The notes below the pieces were generated by a model, which saw only the letters and a program-made list of their open reading frames with translations, had not been told where the DNA came from and did not search any database. This document shows positions 28,039-36,508 of a stretch of 64,000 nt of DNA, in pieces. The stretch is taken from assembly GCF_042678145.1 (NCBI RefSeq), contig NZ_JBHUDG010000003.1:372001-436000 (forward strand), written 5' to 3'. A program made the position numbers and the translations under genes. Numbering within the stretch: the stretch's first letter is position 1; every line of letters starts with the position of its first letter. The stretch comes from Pseudopedobacter beijingensis. GTDB taxonomy: Bacteria; Bacteroidota; Bacteroidia; Sphingobacteriales; Sphingobacteriaceae.

Positions 28039-28381
28039 TAATTTCTTCTATTTAAGCAATGTTACTGACCAGGAACTTTTTTTCCTGAAAGAGATCACTA
28101 AGAATATGAATGAGGAACAAAGAAAAACTTTTTCTGTTATTTATGATGGAAAAAGACGAGATCCTCAGCATCTGTTACTGTTTACTTTGCTGGGCTTCTT
28201 TGGAGCTGCAGGTATTCAACGTTTTTTGACCAACCAGATTGCTCTTGGTATACTTTATTTCTTTACTGTAGGTCTTTGTTTTATAGGAACCATTGTTGAT
28301 TTGATTAACTACAAAAGCATGGCCAATGAGTATAATTACAAAATGGCGATGGAAAGTGCCAGAATTTTGTCTCTTGGATAA
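28031..28381 (+). CDS. TM2-domain protein
   Basis: This 116-residue protein has a soluble N-terminal ~45 residues and then a TM2 domain: the first helix LLLFTLLGFFGAAGIQRF, a short turn, and a second helix GILYFFTVGLCFIGTIVDLI. TM2 proteins often occur beside DUF2752 in Bacteroidota. Both are small inner-membrane proteins of unknown function, and the 8-bp overlap with the DUF2752 gene supports joint expression. The nif3-like gene starts 29 bp downstream and could belong to the same transcript. Confidence 0.9.
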   Translation: MDSNFFYLSNVTDQELFFLKEITKNMNEEQRKTFSVIYDGKRRDPQHLLLFTLLGFFGAAGIQRFLTNQIALGILYFFTVGLCFIGTIVDLINYKSMANEYNYKMAMESARILSLG

Positions 28382-28410
28382 ATCTGACCGTACTTCTGTA
28401 TCTTTGTTAA

Positions 28411-29508
28411 ATGAAAATAAAAGACCTGACCGGTTATCTTGAAGAAATTGCTCCTTTGGCTTATCAGGAATCATATGATAATGCCGGGTTAATTGTGGGC
28501 GACCCTAACAGAGAAATCAGCAATGCTCTTATTTGTTTAGATTGTACAGAAGCTGTTGTTGACGAGGCTATAGAAAACCAATTCGACATCATCATTGCTC
28601 ACCATCCCATTGTATTTAAGGGTTTAAAGAAACTAAATGGCAAAAATTATGTAGAACGTGTGGTCATCAAAGCCATTAAGCATGATATTGCCATTTATGC
28701 TATACATACCAATTTAGACCATGTACATGTTGGGGTAAGCAAAAGAATTTGCGACAGGCTAAGTCTGATAAATACCAGGGTTTTGGCTCCAAAAACAGGG
28801 CTACTAAAAAAACTGGTGACTTTTGTTCCTAACGAACATAAGGAACAAGTTAAACAGGCTTTGTTTACTGCCGGTGCAGGACAGATAGGCGACTATGAAG
28901 AGTGTAGCTACGAAACCAATGGTTTAGGAAACTTCAAGGCTAAAGATGGAGCTTCTCCTTATGTTGGCAATATTGGCACAAGACATACCGAGGAGGAAAA
29001 ACGTATTGAAGTCATTTTCCCTTCTTATTTAGAGAGAAAACTGGTTAACACGCTTATAAATTCTCATCCATACGAGGAACCTGCTTTTGATATTTATGCA
29101 TTGGGAAATGCTTTTTCTGAAGTTGGTGCAGGTATGGTTGGCGAATTACCGCAGGAAATGGATGCCCTTGAATTTTTACATAGTCTGAAACAAAAGATGA
29201 ATGCACAGGTCATCAGACACACCCCTCTATTGGAAAAACCTATTAGAAAAGTTGCTGTCTGTGGAGGTGCTGGAAGCTTTTTGTTGAAAGACGCTATCCG
29301 TGCAGGAGCAGACGTTTACGTCTCTGCCGATTTTAAATACCATGAGTTTTTTGATGCGGAAGACAAAATCGTGATTGCAGATATTGGACATTTTGAAAGT
29401 GAACAATTTACGCAACATTTACTATTGGAAATAATTCAAAAAAAATTTCCTAAATTTGCACTCCGTTTAACTGTACAGAATACGAACCCAATAAAATATT
29501 TGTCCTAA
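28411..29508 (+). CDS. Nif3-like dinuclear metal centre protein
   Basis: This 365-residue protein contains the conserved metal-ligand blocks of the Nif3/DUF34 family: IIAHHPIVFKGLKK near residue 67, AIYAIHTNLDHV near 105 and the late ADIGHFESEQF near 330. The central ~130-residue insertion (CutA-like PII fold) is present, so this is the long form common in Bacteroidota and Firmicutes. The biochemical role is still unsettled; GTP cyclohydrolase-like and metal-trafficking functions have been proposed for the family. The stop codon overlaps the start of the zinc-ribbon gene by one base (ATG within TAATG), which indicates tight coupling. Confidence 0.93.
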   Translation: MKIKDLTGYLEEIAPLAYQESYDNAGLIVGDPNREISNALICLDCTEAVVDEAIENQFDIIIAHHPIVFKGLKKLNGKNYVERVVIKAIKHDIAIYAIHTNLDHVHVGVSKRICDRLSLINTRVLAPKTGLLKKLVTFVPNEHKEQVKQALFTAGAGQIGDYEECSYETNGLGNFKAKDGASPYVGNIGTRHTEEEKRIEVIFPSYLERKLVNTLINSHPYEEPAFDIYALGNAFSEVGAGMVGELPQEMDALEFLHSLKQKMNAQVIRHTPLLEKPIRKVAVCGGAGSFLLKDAIRAGADVYVSADFKYHEFFDAEDKIVIADIGHFESEQFTQHLLLEIIQKKFPKFALRLTVQNTNPIKYLS

Positions 29509-30257
29509 TGGAACAAACCGTAGAACAAAAGCTTGAAGCTTTATACGAACTGCAAACAATTCACACAAAGATTGACAAGATCCGTCAAACCAGAGGAGAG
29601 CTTCCGATGGAAGTTGCTGATTTAGAAGATGAGGTGGCTGGCCTTGAAACTCGTATACAAAAAATCAAAAACGAACTGGACGATTTAGAAGACGCCATCG
29701 TTACCAGAAAAAACATGATCAAAGACTCACAGGCTTTGATTAAAAAATACGAAGGTCAGCAAGATAATGTAAAAAACAATCGCGAATTTGATGCACTGGC
29801 AAAAGAGATTGAGATACAAGGTCTTGAAATTCAGGTTTGCGAGAAAAAGATAAGAGAGCACGAATATGAAATCAAAACAAAGACTGAGATATTCGAGAAA
29901 GCTTCTCAAAACTTAGAGGAAAGAAAAGGTGACCTTTCTGCTAAAAAAGTAGAATTGGAAACCATTACTTCTGAAACTCAAAAAGAAGAAGAGGTTTTAT
30001 TAAACGACGCAGAAAAATACAACAGCAAAATTGAAGAGAGATTGCTAACTGCTTACAACCGTTTAAGAAAAAACTACAAGAATGGTTTGGCTGTAGTAAC
30101 CATTGAAAGAGATTCTTGCTCTGGTTGTTTCAACAAGATTCCACCTCAAAGACAATCAGATATCCGTCAACGTAAAAAAATCATCGTTTGCGAGCATTGC
30201 GGACGTATCTTAGTGGACGAAACTATGTCTGAAGACATTAAAGCACAAATAGGATAA
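29508..30257 (+). CDS. Coiled-coil protein with C4 zinc ribbon
   Basis: In this 249-residue protein about residues 1-180 form a long antiparallel coiled coil (Glu/Lys/Leu heptads), and the C-terminal part carries the four-cysteine zinc ribbon CSGCFNKIP...VCEHCGRILVD. The family (DUF164/C4-type zinc ribbon) is nearly always next to the Nif3 gene in Bacteroidota, as here, with start and stop codons overlapping. Nucleic-acid or ribosome association has been suggested for relatives; the sequence itself shows only the coiled coil and metal site. The transcript probably ends in the large hairpin at 30276-30404. Confidence 0.92.
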   Translation: MEQTVEQKLEALYELQTIHTKIDKIRQTRGELPMEVADLEDEVAGLETRIQKIKNELDDLEDAIVTRKNMIKDSQALIKKYEGQQDNVKNNREFDALAKEIEIQGLEIQVCEKKIREHEYEIKTKTEIFEKASQNLEERKGDLSAKKVELETITSETQKEEEVLLNDAEKYNSKIEERLLTAYNRLRKNYKNGLAVVTIERDSCSGCFNKIPPQRQSDIRQRKKIIVCEHCGRILVDETMSEDIKAQIG

Positions 30258-30275
30258 GAAATCCTTAAAACATAC

Positions 30276-30404
30276 AAAAGAAGGTGTCTAAAAAGAGAGA
30301 TTTCTCTGTCAGGCTGAGGCACTCGAAGCCCTTTATGTCCCATTGCAGGGACACTTCGACAAACTCAGTGTGACAGCGTTAATGCTTTTTAGATACCCTC
30401 TTTT
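30276..30404. repeat. Intergenic palindromic (REP-like) element acting as terminator
   Basis: The outer arms AAAAGAAGGTGTCTAAAAAG (30276-30295) and CTTTTTAGATACCCTCTTTT (30385-30404) pair. Inside, CTGTCAGGCTGAG pairs with CTCAGTGTGACAG, then CGAAG with CTTCG, and TGTCCC with GGGACA around a short loop. The whole 129-bp unit is one long hairpin between two converging transcripts and ends in a T-run. A decayed relative is at 11052-11152, so it is a dispersed repeat of this genome. Confidence 0.85.
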
Positions 30405-30420
30405 TTTATAAACCTGATAC

Positions 30421-31692
30421 TCACTCCTGTATTTCCAGTGCATCTAAAATACACTCATAAATATATTCCAGATCTTTTTGCGAAACACAATACGGAGGCA
30501 CCAAATAAATAATATTCCCTAAGGGACGCATTAAAACACCTCGTTCCAAAAAGAAAGGATATAGCGCATCATGGATATCACTAAAATAAGAAGTTTCTGC
30601 TGCTATTTTCCATTCCAAAGCAAGAATAGTCCCCTGCTGTCTGACATCTTTTATCTTCGGGTGTTTTTTCAAAATGATACTAAACCCCTGATGTTGTCTG
30701 CAAATTCTCTGAATATTGCTTTGGGTTTCTTCCTGTAACAATAAATCCATACTAGCTAAAGCTGCTGCACAAGCTAAAGGACTACCAGTAAACGAATGGC
30801 CATGAAAAAGAGCTTTGGTTTTATCATCAGCATAAAAAGCATCGTAAATTTCTTGAGTGCAGGTGGTTACACCTAATGGCATGGTCCCTCCTGTAAGTCC
30901 TTTGGAAAAGCACATGACATCCGCCTGTTCAGACAAATGGTTGGCAGCAAACAGTTTTCCGGTACGCCCAAAACCTACAAAAATTTCATCCTGTATCAAC
31001 AAAATCCCTTTTGATCTACAAAACTTCATCAACTCAGATAAATCATCTGCCTCATGCATCAACATCCCACCTGCACCTTGCACCAAAGGTTCGTATATGA
31101 AACAGGCAATTTCATCTGTATGCTGTTCAACAATAGCTTTTATATCAGGAAGATTATATTTTGTAGGTACATCAATAAACAGCACATCGAATAGAAGTTC
31201 TCCAAATGATGCTGTCCATAGTCCCCGACCGCTAACAGACATAGCGCCAAAAGTATCTCCATGATAACCATTACGGAAAGCTAAAACCTTATTCTTCTTA
31301 CCTCCCTTATTGTAGCCATACTGCACACATATTTTTAAAGCGACCTCCACTGCGGTAGAACCATTATCTGTATAAAAAACCTTTTGCTGGTTTTGTGGTA
31401 GCAGCTTCAACAACCTCTCCGAAAGTTCTATGGCGACTGGGTGGGTAAATCCGGCAAATATCACCTGCTCTAAGGTGTTTAATTGTTCAGACACCTTCTG
31501 AGCAATGTAGGGATGAGCATGGCCATGTAAAGTAACCCACCAGGACGACACGGCATCAATGTAACGTTTGCCGTTGGCATCAAAAATATACGCCCCTTCG
31601 CCCCTGACAATAGGAATGTGTTTCGCAGTTTTCATCTGGGTATAAGGATGCCAGTTTACCTTTTTGTCCCTTGCTATCAGTTCATGCTGCAT
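30421..31692 (-). CDS. bioA: Adenosylmethionine-8-amino-7-oxononanoate aminotransferase
   Basis: This 423-residue class III PLP aminotransferase has WHPYTQMK near the N-terminus (typical of BioA), GRGLWTASFGELLFDV, the acidic LIQDEIFVGFGRTGKLF stretch that binds PLP, and the Schiff-base lysine in MCFSKGLTGG. It uses S-adenosylmethionine as amino donor to make 7,8-diaminopelargonate, the third-last step of biotin synthesis. Its start overlaps the 3' end of bioB by 16 bp, so both are translated from one mRNA. bioF, bioC and bioD are not in this window. Confidence 0.97.
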   Translation of the reverse strand: MQHELIARDKKVNWHPYTQMKTAKHIPIVRGEGAYIFDANGKRYIDAVSSWWVTLHGHAHPYIAQKVSEQLNTLEQVIFAGFTHPVAIELSERLLKLLPQNQQKVFYTDNGSTAVEVALKICVQYGYNKGGKKNKVLAFRNGYHGDTFGAMSVSGRGLWTASFGELLFDVLFIDVPTKYNLPDIKAIVEQHTDEIACFIYEPLVQGAGGMLMHEADDLSELMKFCRSKGILLIQDEIFVGFGRTGKLFAANHLSEQADVMCFSKGLTGGTMPLGVTTCTQEIYDAFYADDKTKALFHGHSFTGSPLACAAALASMDLLLQEETQSNIQRICRQHQGFSIILKKHPKIKDVRQQGTILALEWKIAAETSYFSDIHDALYPFFLERGVLMRPLGNIIYLVPPYCVSQKDLEYIYECILDALEIQE

Positions 31693-32669
31693 GCGGCTTC
31701 TTTTTCTTTCACCATCGGCTTTAATCCCAGGTTTTTCAGCATTTGCATATCCTCAGACACTCCCGGATTGGGAGTAACCAATAAAGTCTGCCGTTCTCCG
31801 GTAAAAATAGAATTGGCTCCTGCCATAAAACACCAGGCCTGTTCTGTCTCGCTCATTTCAATACGTCCGGCACTTAACCGAACCATAGATGCAGGCATAA
31901 CAATACGGGCTGTAGCAATCATCCGAACCATATCCCAAACATCTACCTTCGGGTTGTTTTCTAAAGGTGTCCCCTTCACCCTTGCCAATGCATTTATAGG
32001 AACCGATTCCGGATGTTTTTCCATATTGGCCAAAGTGCGTAACATAGAAATCCGATCCTCATTGGTTTCTCCCAAACCAATAATTCCACCCGAGCAAACC
32101 GTAATCCCTGCTTTCCTTACATGATTAATTGTGTTGATCCGATTATCGAATTTTCTGGTAGAAATAATTTCATCATAATACTCTTCTGAAGTATCCAGAT
32201 TATGGTTATAAGCATACAAACCCGCCTCTTGCAAACGCTGCGCCTGACTTTCGGTAAGCATCCCCAGGGTACAGCAAACCTCCAGTCCTAAATCATTCAC
32301 CCCTTTTACCATATCAATAATCCGGTCAAAATCACTATTATCACGGACTTCTCTCCATGCAGCCGCCATACAAAAACGTGACGAGCCACTGTCTTTTGCT
32401 TTTTGCGCATGAGCAATTACAGTTGCTGTAGGCAATAAAGCCTGAACCTTAATATCTGTATGGTACCTGGCCGCCTGTCCACAATACGAACAGTCTTCGG
32501 GACAACCACCTGTTTTCACAGATAAAAGCGTAGAAATCTGAACCTCATCTGCTTTATGCCATTTCCTATGCACAGTAGCTGCCTCATAAATCAGTTCCAT
32601 TAAGGGTTTATTATATAGCAACAAAAGCTCTTCTTTTGTCCAATCGTGACGTAATGTATTATCTTCCAT
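31677..32669 (-). CDS. bioB: Biotin synthase
   Basis: This 330-residue radical SAM enzyme has the 4Fe-4S cluster motif GGCPEDCSYCGQAA (CxxxCxxC), and the other conserved blocks CCTLGML, YNHNLDTSEEYY, CSGGIIGLGE and VRLSAGRIEMS, whose arginine belongs to the sulfur-donating 2Fe-2S cluster site. It inserts sulfur into dethiobiotin. The gene follows the ferritin-like gene by 12 bp and overlaps bioA, giving a tight three-gene operon. Confidence 0.98.
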   Translation of the reverse strand: MEDNTLRHDWTKEELLLLYNKPLMELIYEAATVHRKWHKADEVQISTLLSVKTGGCPEDCSYCGQAARYHTDIKVQALLPTATVIAHAQKAKDSGSSRFCMAAAWREVRDNSDFDRIIDMVKGVNDLGLEVCCTLGMLTESQAQRLQEAGLYAYNHNLDTSEEYYDEIISTRKFDNRINTINHVRKAGITVCSGGIIGLGETNEDRISMLRTLANMEKHPESVPINALARVKGTPLENNPKVDVWDMVRMIATARIVMPASMVRLSAGRIEMSETEQAWCFMAGANSIFTGERQTLLVTPNPGVSEDMQMLKNLGLKPMVKEKEAACSMN

Positions 32670-32681
32670 GTGTATCTTATA

Positions 32682-33317
32682 TTAAATTGTATGTTCAATG
32701 GTTTTGTCTACTAAAGCCAGTACCTCTTTTGAAATGGCAGCAAACCATTGTTCAAATAAATCTTGTTCTATTGCCTGCATAGCCTGTGCATGCTGTTCCC
32801 AATCGGGGCGAAATTTTTCGAGCTGAGCGATCATTTCTTCCAGATGCCCTTCTTCTTCCAGAATAATGGACTTCACCATAACTTTAGCGTTATTTTTAGT
32901 CAGCACTTCCTGATATTTAGGATAAAGTTCATCGGCTCTAACTTCTATTGCATAGGTTACAAAAAGGTACGAAGCATATTTTAAATCGTTACCACTTACG
33001 TTAAAATGTGTTTTCAAATAACGGCTGCATAAAACATCTAAAGTATGCAGATACTGCCGGGTATGAATTTTACCCAACAGATCATCCAAACAGTAATACT
33101 TACAACTGTTTGGCGCTACCTTCTCTATCTGCTTTTTTAAATAATAGGCATGCCTGTGCTCTTCTGCAGCATGTTTTAACTGGATAATATCCGTGGTGTA
33201 GGGATGCTCGCATGCCGAAATCTTTCTGGCGCCCATGTTTTCCATAAAGGACAACGTATTCAACCAACGGGCATGGAGCTGAGGGCTTTCTACAATTTGT
33301 TGAAGAATAGCAATCAT
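32682..33317 (-). CDS. Ferritin-like diiron-site protein, first gene of the biotin operon
   Basis: This 211-residue all-helical protein has no signal peptide. It shows the full carboxylate-bridged diiron pattern: Glu26, then Glu53-x-x-His56, then Glu125, then Glu155-x-x-His158. The two ExxH pairs and two single glutamates lie in four predicted helices, as in ferritin-like oxidases, rubrerythrins and diiron oxygenases. It ends 12 bp before bioB, so it is very probably part of biotin metabolism or its protection. Possible jobs are an O2-dependent step in pimeloyl-chain formation, or guarding the oxygen-sensitive BioB. A tRNA-hydroxylase (MiaE)-like role is another option that the operon makes less likely. 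The exact family was not recognised. Confidence 0.75.
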   Translation of the reverse strand: MIAILQQIVESPQLHARWLNTLSFMENMGARKISACEHPYTTDIIQLKHAAEEHRHAYYLKKQIEKVAPNSCKYYCLDDLLGKIHTRQYLHTLDVLCSRYLKTHFNVSGNDLKYASYLFVTYAIEVRADELYPKYQEVLTKNNAKVMVKSIILEEEGHLEEMIAQLEKFRPDWEQHAQAMQAIEQDLFEQWFAAISKEVLALVDKTIEHTI

Positions 33318-33327
33318 GATTTTTCAA

Positions 33328-33339
33328 TTTTGATCAAAA
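33328..33339. promoter_or_regulatory. Perfect palindrome in the divergent promoter region
   Basis: TTTTGATCAAAA lies 10 bp upstream of the ferritin-like gene, within the 65-bp space between that gene and the divergent MocR regulator gene. It is a candidate operator for both directions. A chance palindrome of AT-rich sequence is possible. Confidence 0.35.
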
Positions 33340-33382
33340 GTATTACCTTTCCGGATGGTTTATTTATGCCAGTTTTTATCTT

Positions 33383-34864
33383 ATGACTAGTCCGGCTGAG
33401 ATTCCGTTTAAAAGTTTTATACAAATTGATCGTAAAGCAGAAATCCCTGTATTTATACAGATTGCCAATCAGCTTATTTATGCTATTCAACGAAATTTAC
33501 TTCTACCAGCTACAAAATTGCCAGGAACACGCATTTTAAGCGATTTGCTCCACGTACACAGAAACACCATCACAGCAGTGTACAATGAATTATATGCGCA
33601 GGGCTGGGTGGAAATCAAGCCTAATCAGGGAACTTTTGTTAGTGCTGAACTCCCTCAGCATGAAAATCAACAAAAAACAGTATTAACCAACCATTACCCT
33701 TCACAAACAGGTTTCCCCTTCAGAAGATCTAATTTACTGGACAACCCATTTGAAATTACCCGTTGCGACTATGTGCTGAATGATGGTGTACCGGATGTCC
33801 GGCTGACTCAGGTAGACGACATTGCCCGGTTTTACAGTGCAAACATGAGGAGAAGCAGCAACCGTAAAAAAATGGGGTATTACAATCAGGATGGAAGTGA
33901 ATATTTTAAATCGCAACTGGCTCATTACCTCAATTTATCTCGTGGACTACCTATATCTACCAACAATTTGTTAATTACCAGAAGCTCGGAAATGAGCTTA
34001 TTTATTATTTCAGAGATTTTGCTGTCGGCAGAAGATACGGTTGTGGTTGGTGAATTGAGTTATTTTTCTGCTAATATGATTTTTCAAAAATCAGGCGCAG
34101 CCATCAAAACAGTTCCTGTAGACCATGAAGGTATAGATACCTATGCCCTGAAAGCACTTTGCGAAAAACAGAAGATCAGGATGGTGTATGTCACTCCTCA
34201 TCATCATTACCCCACTACCGTTAGCCTGAGCGTACAAAGACGAATGGAGCTTTTGCAACTGGCTAATCAATATGGCTTTGTGATTGTGGAGGACGATTAT
34301 GATTACGATTTCAGATACGATAAGCAGCCACTTTTACCTCTGGCTACCGCAGATACCGGCGGAATGGTTATTTATGTAGGCTCTTTTGGAAAATCGTTAC
34401 TTCCGGGGTTTAGAACAGGTTTTATTGTTGCTCCTGACAATCTGATGCGAGAAATGCGTAAATATTTAGGAATTATTGACCGTCAGGGTGATATTTTAAT
34501 GGAGCAGGCCTTAGGTGAAATGATAGAAGACGGAGTCATTCATCGGCACTTGAAAAAATCTTTGAAGATATATCGGGAGAGACGAGAGCTAATGACTGAC
34601 TTACTGACTGAAAACCTAGGAGAATATCTGCAATTTGAAAAACCTGCTGGTGGACTGGCCTTTTGGTTAACCTGGAAGAAGCCTATGAATTTATTAAAAT
34701 TGAGTCAACAGTGTGCAAAATCCAATCTTTTTATACCTAAAACTATACTTTATCAAACACACCACCTTACCGGGATGAGATTAGGCTTTGGAAGCATGAA
34801 TGACTCGGAAATGAAAGCCAGTACAGGAATATTAAAAATGGCTTGTAAGGAATTTAATCTCTAA
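33383..34864 (+). CDS. MocR/PdxR-type GntR regulator with aminotransferase domain
   Basis: In this 493-residue protein the N-terminal ~80 residues are a GntR winged helix (LPGTRILSDLLHVHRNTITAVYNELYAQGW), a linker follows, and residues ~115-490 form a fold-type I aminotransferase domain with IVEDDYDYDFRY and the PLP lysine in VGSFGKSLLPGFRTGF. MocR proteins sense PLP or PLP-amino compounds and regulate adjacent genes. It is transcribed divergently, 65 bp from the ferritin-like/bioB/bioA operon, so that operon is its most likely target. This would make it a biotin-pathway regulator, which is inference from position. Confidence 0.9.
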   Translation: MTSPAEIPFKSFIQIDRKAEIPVFIQIANQLIYAIQRNLLLPATKLPGTRILSDLLHVHRNTITAVYNELYAQGWVEIKPNQGTFVSAELPQHENQQKTVLTNHYPSQTGFPFRRSNLLDNPFEITRCDYVLNDGVPDVRLTQVDDIARFYSANMRRSSNRKKMGYYNQDGSEYFKSQLAHYLNLSRGLPISTNNLLITRSSEMSLFIISEILLSAEDTVVVGELSYFSANMIFQKSGAAIKTVPVDHEGIDTYALKALCEKQKIRMVYVTPHHHYPTTVSLSVQRRMELLQLANQYGFVIVEDDYDYDFRYDKQPLLPLATADTGGMVIYVGSFGKSLLPGFRTGFIVAPDNLMREMRKYLGIIDRQGDILMEQALGEMIEDGVIHRHLKKSLKIYRERRELMTDLLTENLGEYLQFEKPAGGLAFWLTWKKPMNLLKLSQQCAKSNLFIPKTILYQTHHLTGMRLGFGSMNDSEMKASTGILKMACKEFNL

Positions 34865-35004
34865 TCAGGATGCAGACAATCCATTGCTGATGGTTTATAA
34901 TTTAATAGTTCATCGTTTCCCATTCATCATTAATCGGTTGCTCATTCAGAGCTCATAGTTAATCATTCATTGCTCATTCGTCCATCATTAATTAATTCCG
35001 AAAA

Positions 35005-35038
35005 ACAAAAAAGGTCAGAATTTCACAATTCCAACCTT
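35005..35038 (-). terminator. Terminator downstream of rpiB
   Basis: On the minus strand AAGGTTGGAATT (35038-35027) pairs with AATTCTGACCTT (35022-35011) through two wobble pairs, followed by a T-run (35010-35005). Confidence 0.75.
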
Positions 35039-35063
35039 TCTCTATATTGTAAACATTATGGTT

Positions 35064-35513
35064 CTAACAGCTACAAGCAATTTTACCTACTCTGTTAGCA
35101 TGTCTGCCGCCCTCAAAAGGTGTAGTTAAAAATGCATCCACAATTTCCATAGCTGTTTCCTGTGGAATAAAACGCTCCGGAATGCATACAATATTGGCAT
35201 TGTTATGTGATTTTGCCAATACAGCCAATTCTTTTTCCCAACAGATAGCCGCTCTAATTCCCTGATGCTTATTTGCTGTAATAGCAACGCCGTTTGCACT
35301 TCCGCAAATCAAAATCCCTAAATCAAACTCTCCGTTTTCAACCGCCGAAGCTACAGGGTGTGCAAAATCCGGATAATCTACCGAATCAGGAGAATGCGTA
35401 CCAAAATCTTTCACTTCTGCTATAATTTCCTTTCCCTGAAGATACGGAATCAGCAGTTGTTTATAATCAAATCCTGCGTGGTCCGAGCCTATCGCTATTT
35501 TTAATTTATCCAT
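35064..35513 (-). CDS. rpiB: Ribose-5-phosphate isomerase B
   Basis: From the ATG at 35513 (a TTG at 35519 is in frame but less likely) the product has 149 residues, standard for RpiB. The key segments are IAIGSDHAGFDYK at the N-terminus, the catalytic cysteine block GILICGSANGVAITANKHQG and NIVCIPERFI. The enzyme interconverts ribose-5-phosphate and ribulose-5-phosphate in the pentose phosphate pathway, and relatives use allose phosphate. It begins 6 bp after the tatC stop codon and is likely on the tatC transcript. Confidence 0.95.
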   Translation of the reverse strand: MDKLKIAIGSDHAGFDYKQLLIPYLQGKEIIAEVKDFGTHSPDSVDYPDFAHPVASAVENGEFDLGILICGSANGVAITANKHQGIRAAICWEKELAVLAKSHNNANIVCIPERFIPQETAMEIVDAFLTTPFEGGRHANRVGKIACSC

Positions 35514-35519
35514 AACCAA

Positions 35520-36392
35520 TTAATTTGAATATTCTTCTTGTTCCTCTTTCTGTTTGTTTTTGTATACCCGCTTAGACACTCCAATACTTAGCTCGTAGAG
35601 TAAGAAAAGTGGAAAACTTACCGTCAGCATGGTTAATATATCCGGTGTAGGCGTTACAATAGCCGCAATAACCAAAATGATGATAATGGCGTATCTCCTT
35701 TTCTCTCTCATAAACTCCGGTGTCATAATGCCTAATCTCGAAAGTATATAAATCACAATAGGCAGTTCAAAAACCACACCAGTCCCCAAGGTTAAAGTCG
35801 CCACCGTTGACAAATACGAATCAACTGTGATGGTGTTTTCTATAATAGGAGATACGGTATAATTAGACAAAAAGTTTACCGACAATGGAGCTACCAAAAA
35901 ATATCCAAAAGAAATTCCGCAGGCAAATAGTAGAGATGCATAAAATACAAATCCACTTGCCGACTTTCTTTCGTTATCATGTAAAGCTGGCTTAACAAAA
36001 CGCCATATTTCCCATAATAAATAAGGGAATCCCAATACTACACCAGCCAGTAAAGACGAGTTCAACTGTAATGTAAACTGTCCGGCCAACTCTGTATTAA
36101 TAATTTTCCCCGGTATTTCTGTAATACAGAATTCTGGTCCCATATCAAATCTCTCACCTATTGCACACATCAGCCTATAGGTCAAAAAATTGGGATTCTT
36201 AGGCCCCATAATGACGGTATCAAAAATAAAATCGTAGAAAACGAAGGCTAATACGGTAGCTGCCATCACGGCAACAGCGGAACGAATCAAATGCCATCTC
36301 AATACTTCCAGATGATCAAAGAAAGACATTTCTGCCTCCAGAGTCTTTCCTTTTTCTTTAATGGCCTCTACAAGGCTCTTTTTTTCTTTCAT
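35520..36392 (-). CDS. tatC: Sec-independent translocase subunit TatC
   Basis: This 290-residue protein has six hydrophobic segments. The N-terminal cytoplasmic stretch MSFFDHLEVLRWHLIRS contains the glutamate and arginine that contact twin-arginine signal peptides, and FELPIVIYILSRLGI and YAIIIILVIAAIVTPTPD are typical of later helices. The protein is the receptor component of the twin-arginine pathway for folded proteins. A ~40-residue insertion after helix 1 (GPKNPNFLTYRLMC onward) is usual in Bacteroidota TatC. tatA/B genes are not nearby. rpiB follows directly. Confidence 0.96.
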   Translation of the reverse strand: MKEKKSLVEAIKEKGKTLEAEMSFFDHLEVLRWHLIRSAVAVMAATVLAFVFYDFIFDTVIMGPKNPNFLTYRLMCAIGERFDMGPEFCITEIPGKIINTELAGQFTLQLNSSLLAGVVLGFPYLLWEIWRFVKPALHDNERKSASGFVFYASLLFACGISFGYFLVAPLSVNFLSNYTVSPIIENTITVDSYLSTVATLTLGTGVVFELPIVIYILSRLGIMTPEFMREKRRYAIIIILVIAAIVTPTPDILTMLTVSFPLFLLYELSIGVSKRVYKNKQKEEQEEYSN

Positions 36393-36454
36393 TTATTAAA
36401 CTGCTCTCTATGTGAGTTACTAAGGCTACAAAAGTACAGAAGTCTGTGTAAACA

Positions 36455-36488
36455 AAAATACCATTCTGTTTAAATAGAATGGTATTTT
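36455..36488. terminator. Terminator after accC
   Basis: AAAATACCATTCT (36455-36467) and AGAATGGTATTTT (36476-36488) form a perfect 13-bp stem with an 8-base loop. The A-run on one side and T-run on the other make it functional on both strands; it closes the lipid operon that ends at 36509. Confidence 0.85.
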
Positions 36489-36508
36489 ATATGAATTAGT
36501 TTATCAAA

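Noticed and set aside
33100..33327. 75-residue minus-strand frame over the ferritin-like gene start
   Set aside because: Overlaps the diiron-protein gene in another frame, whereas that gene shows a full metal-site pattern.
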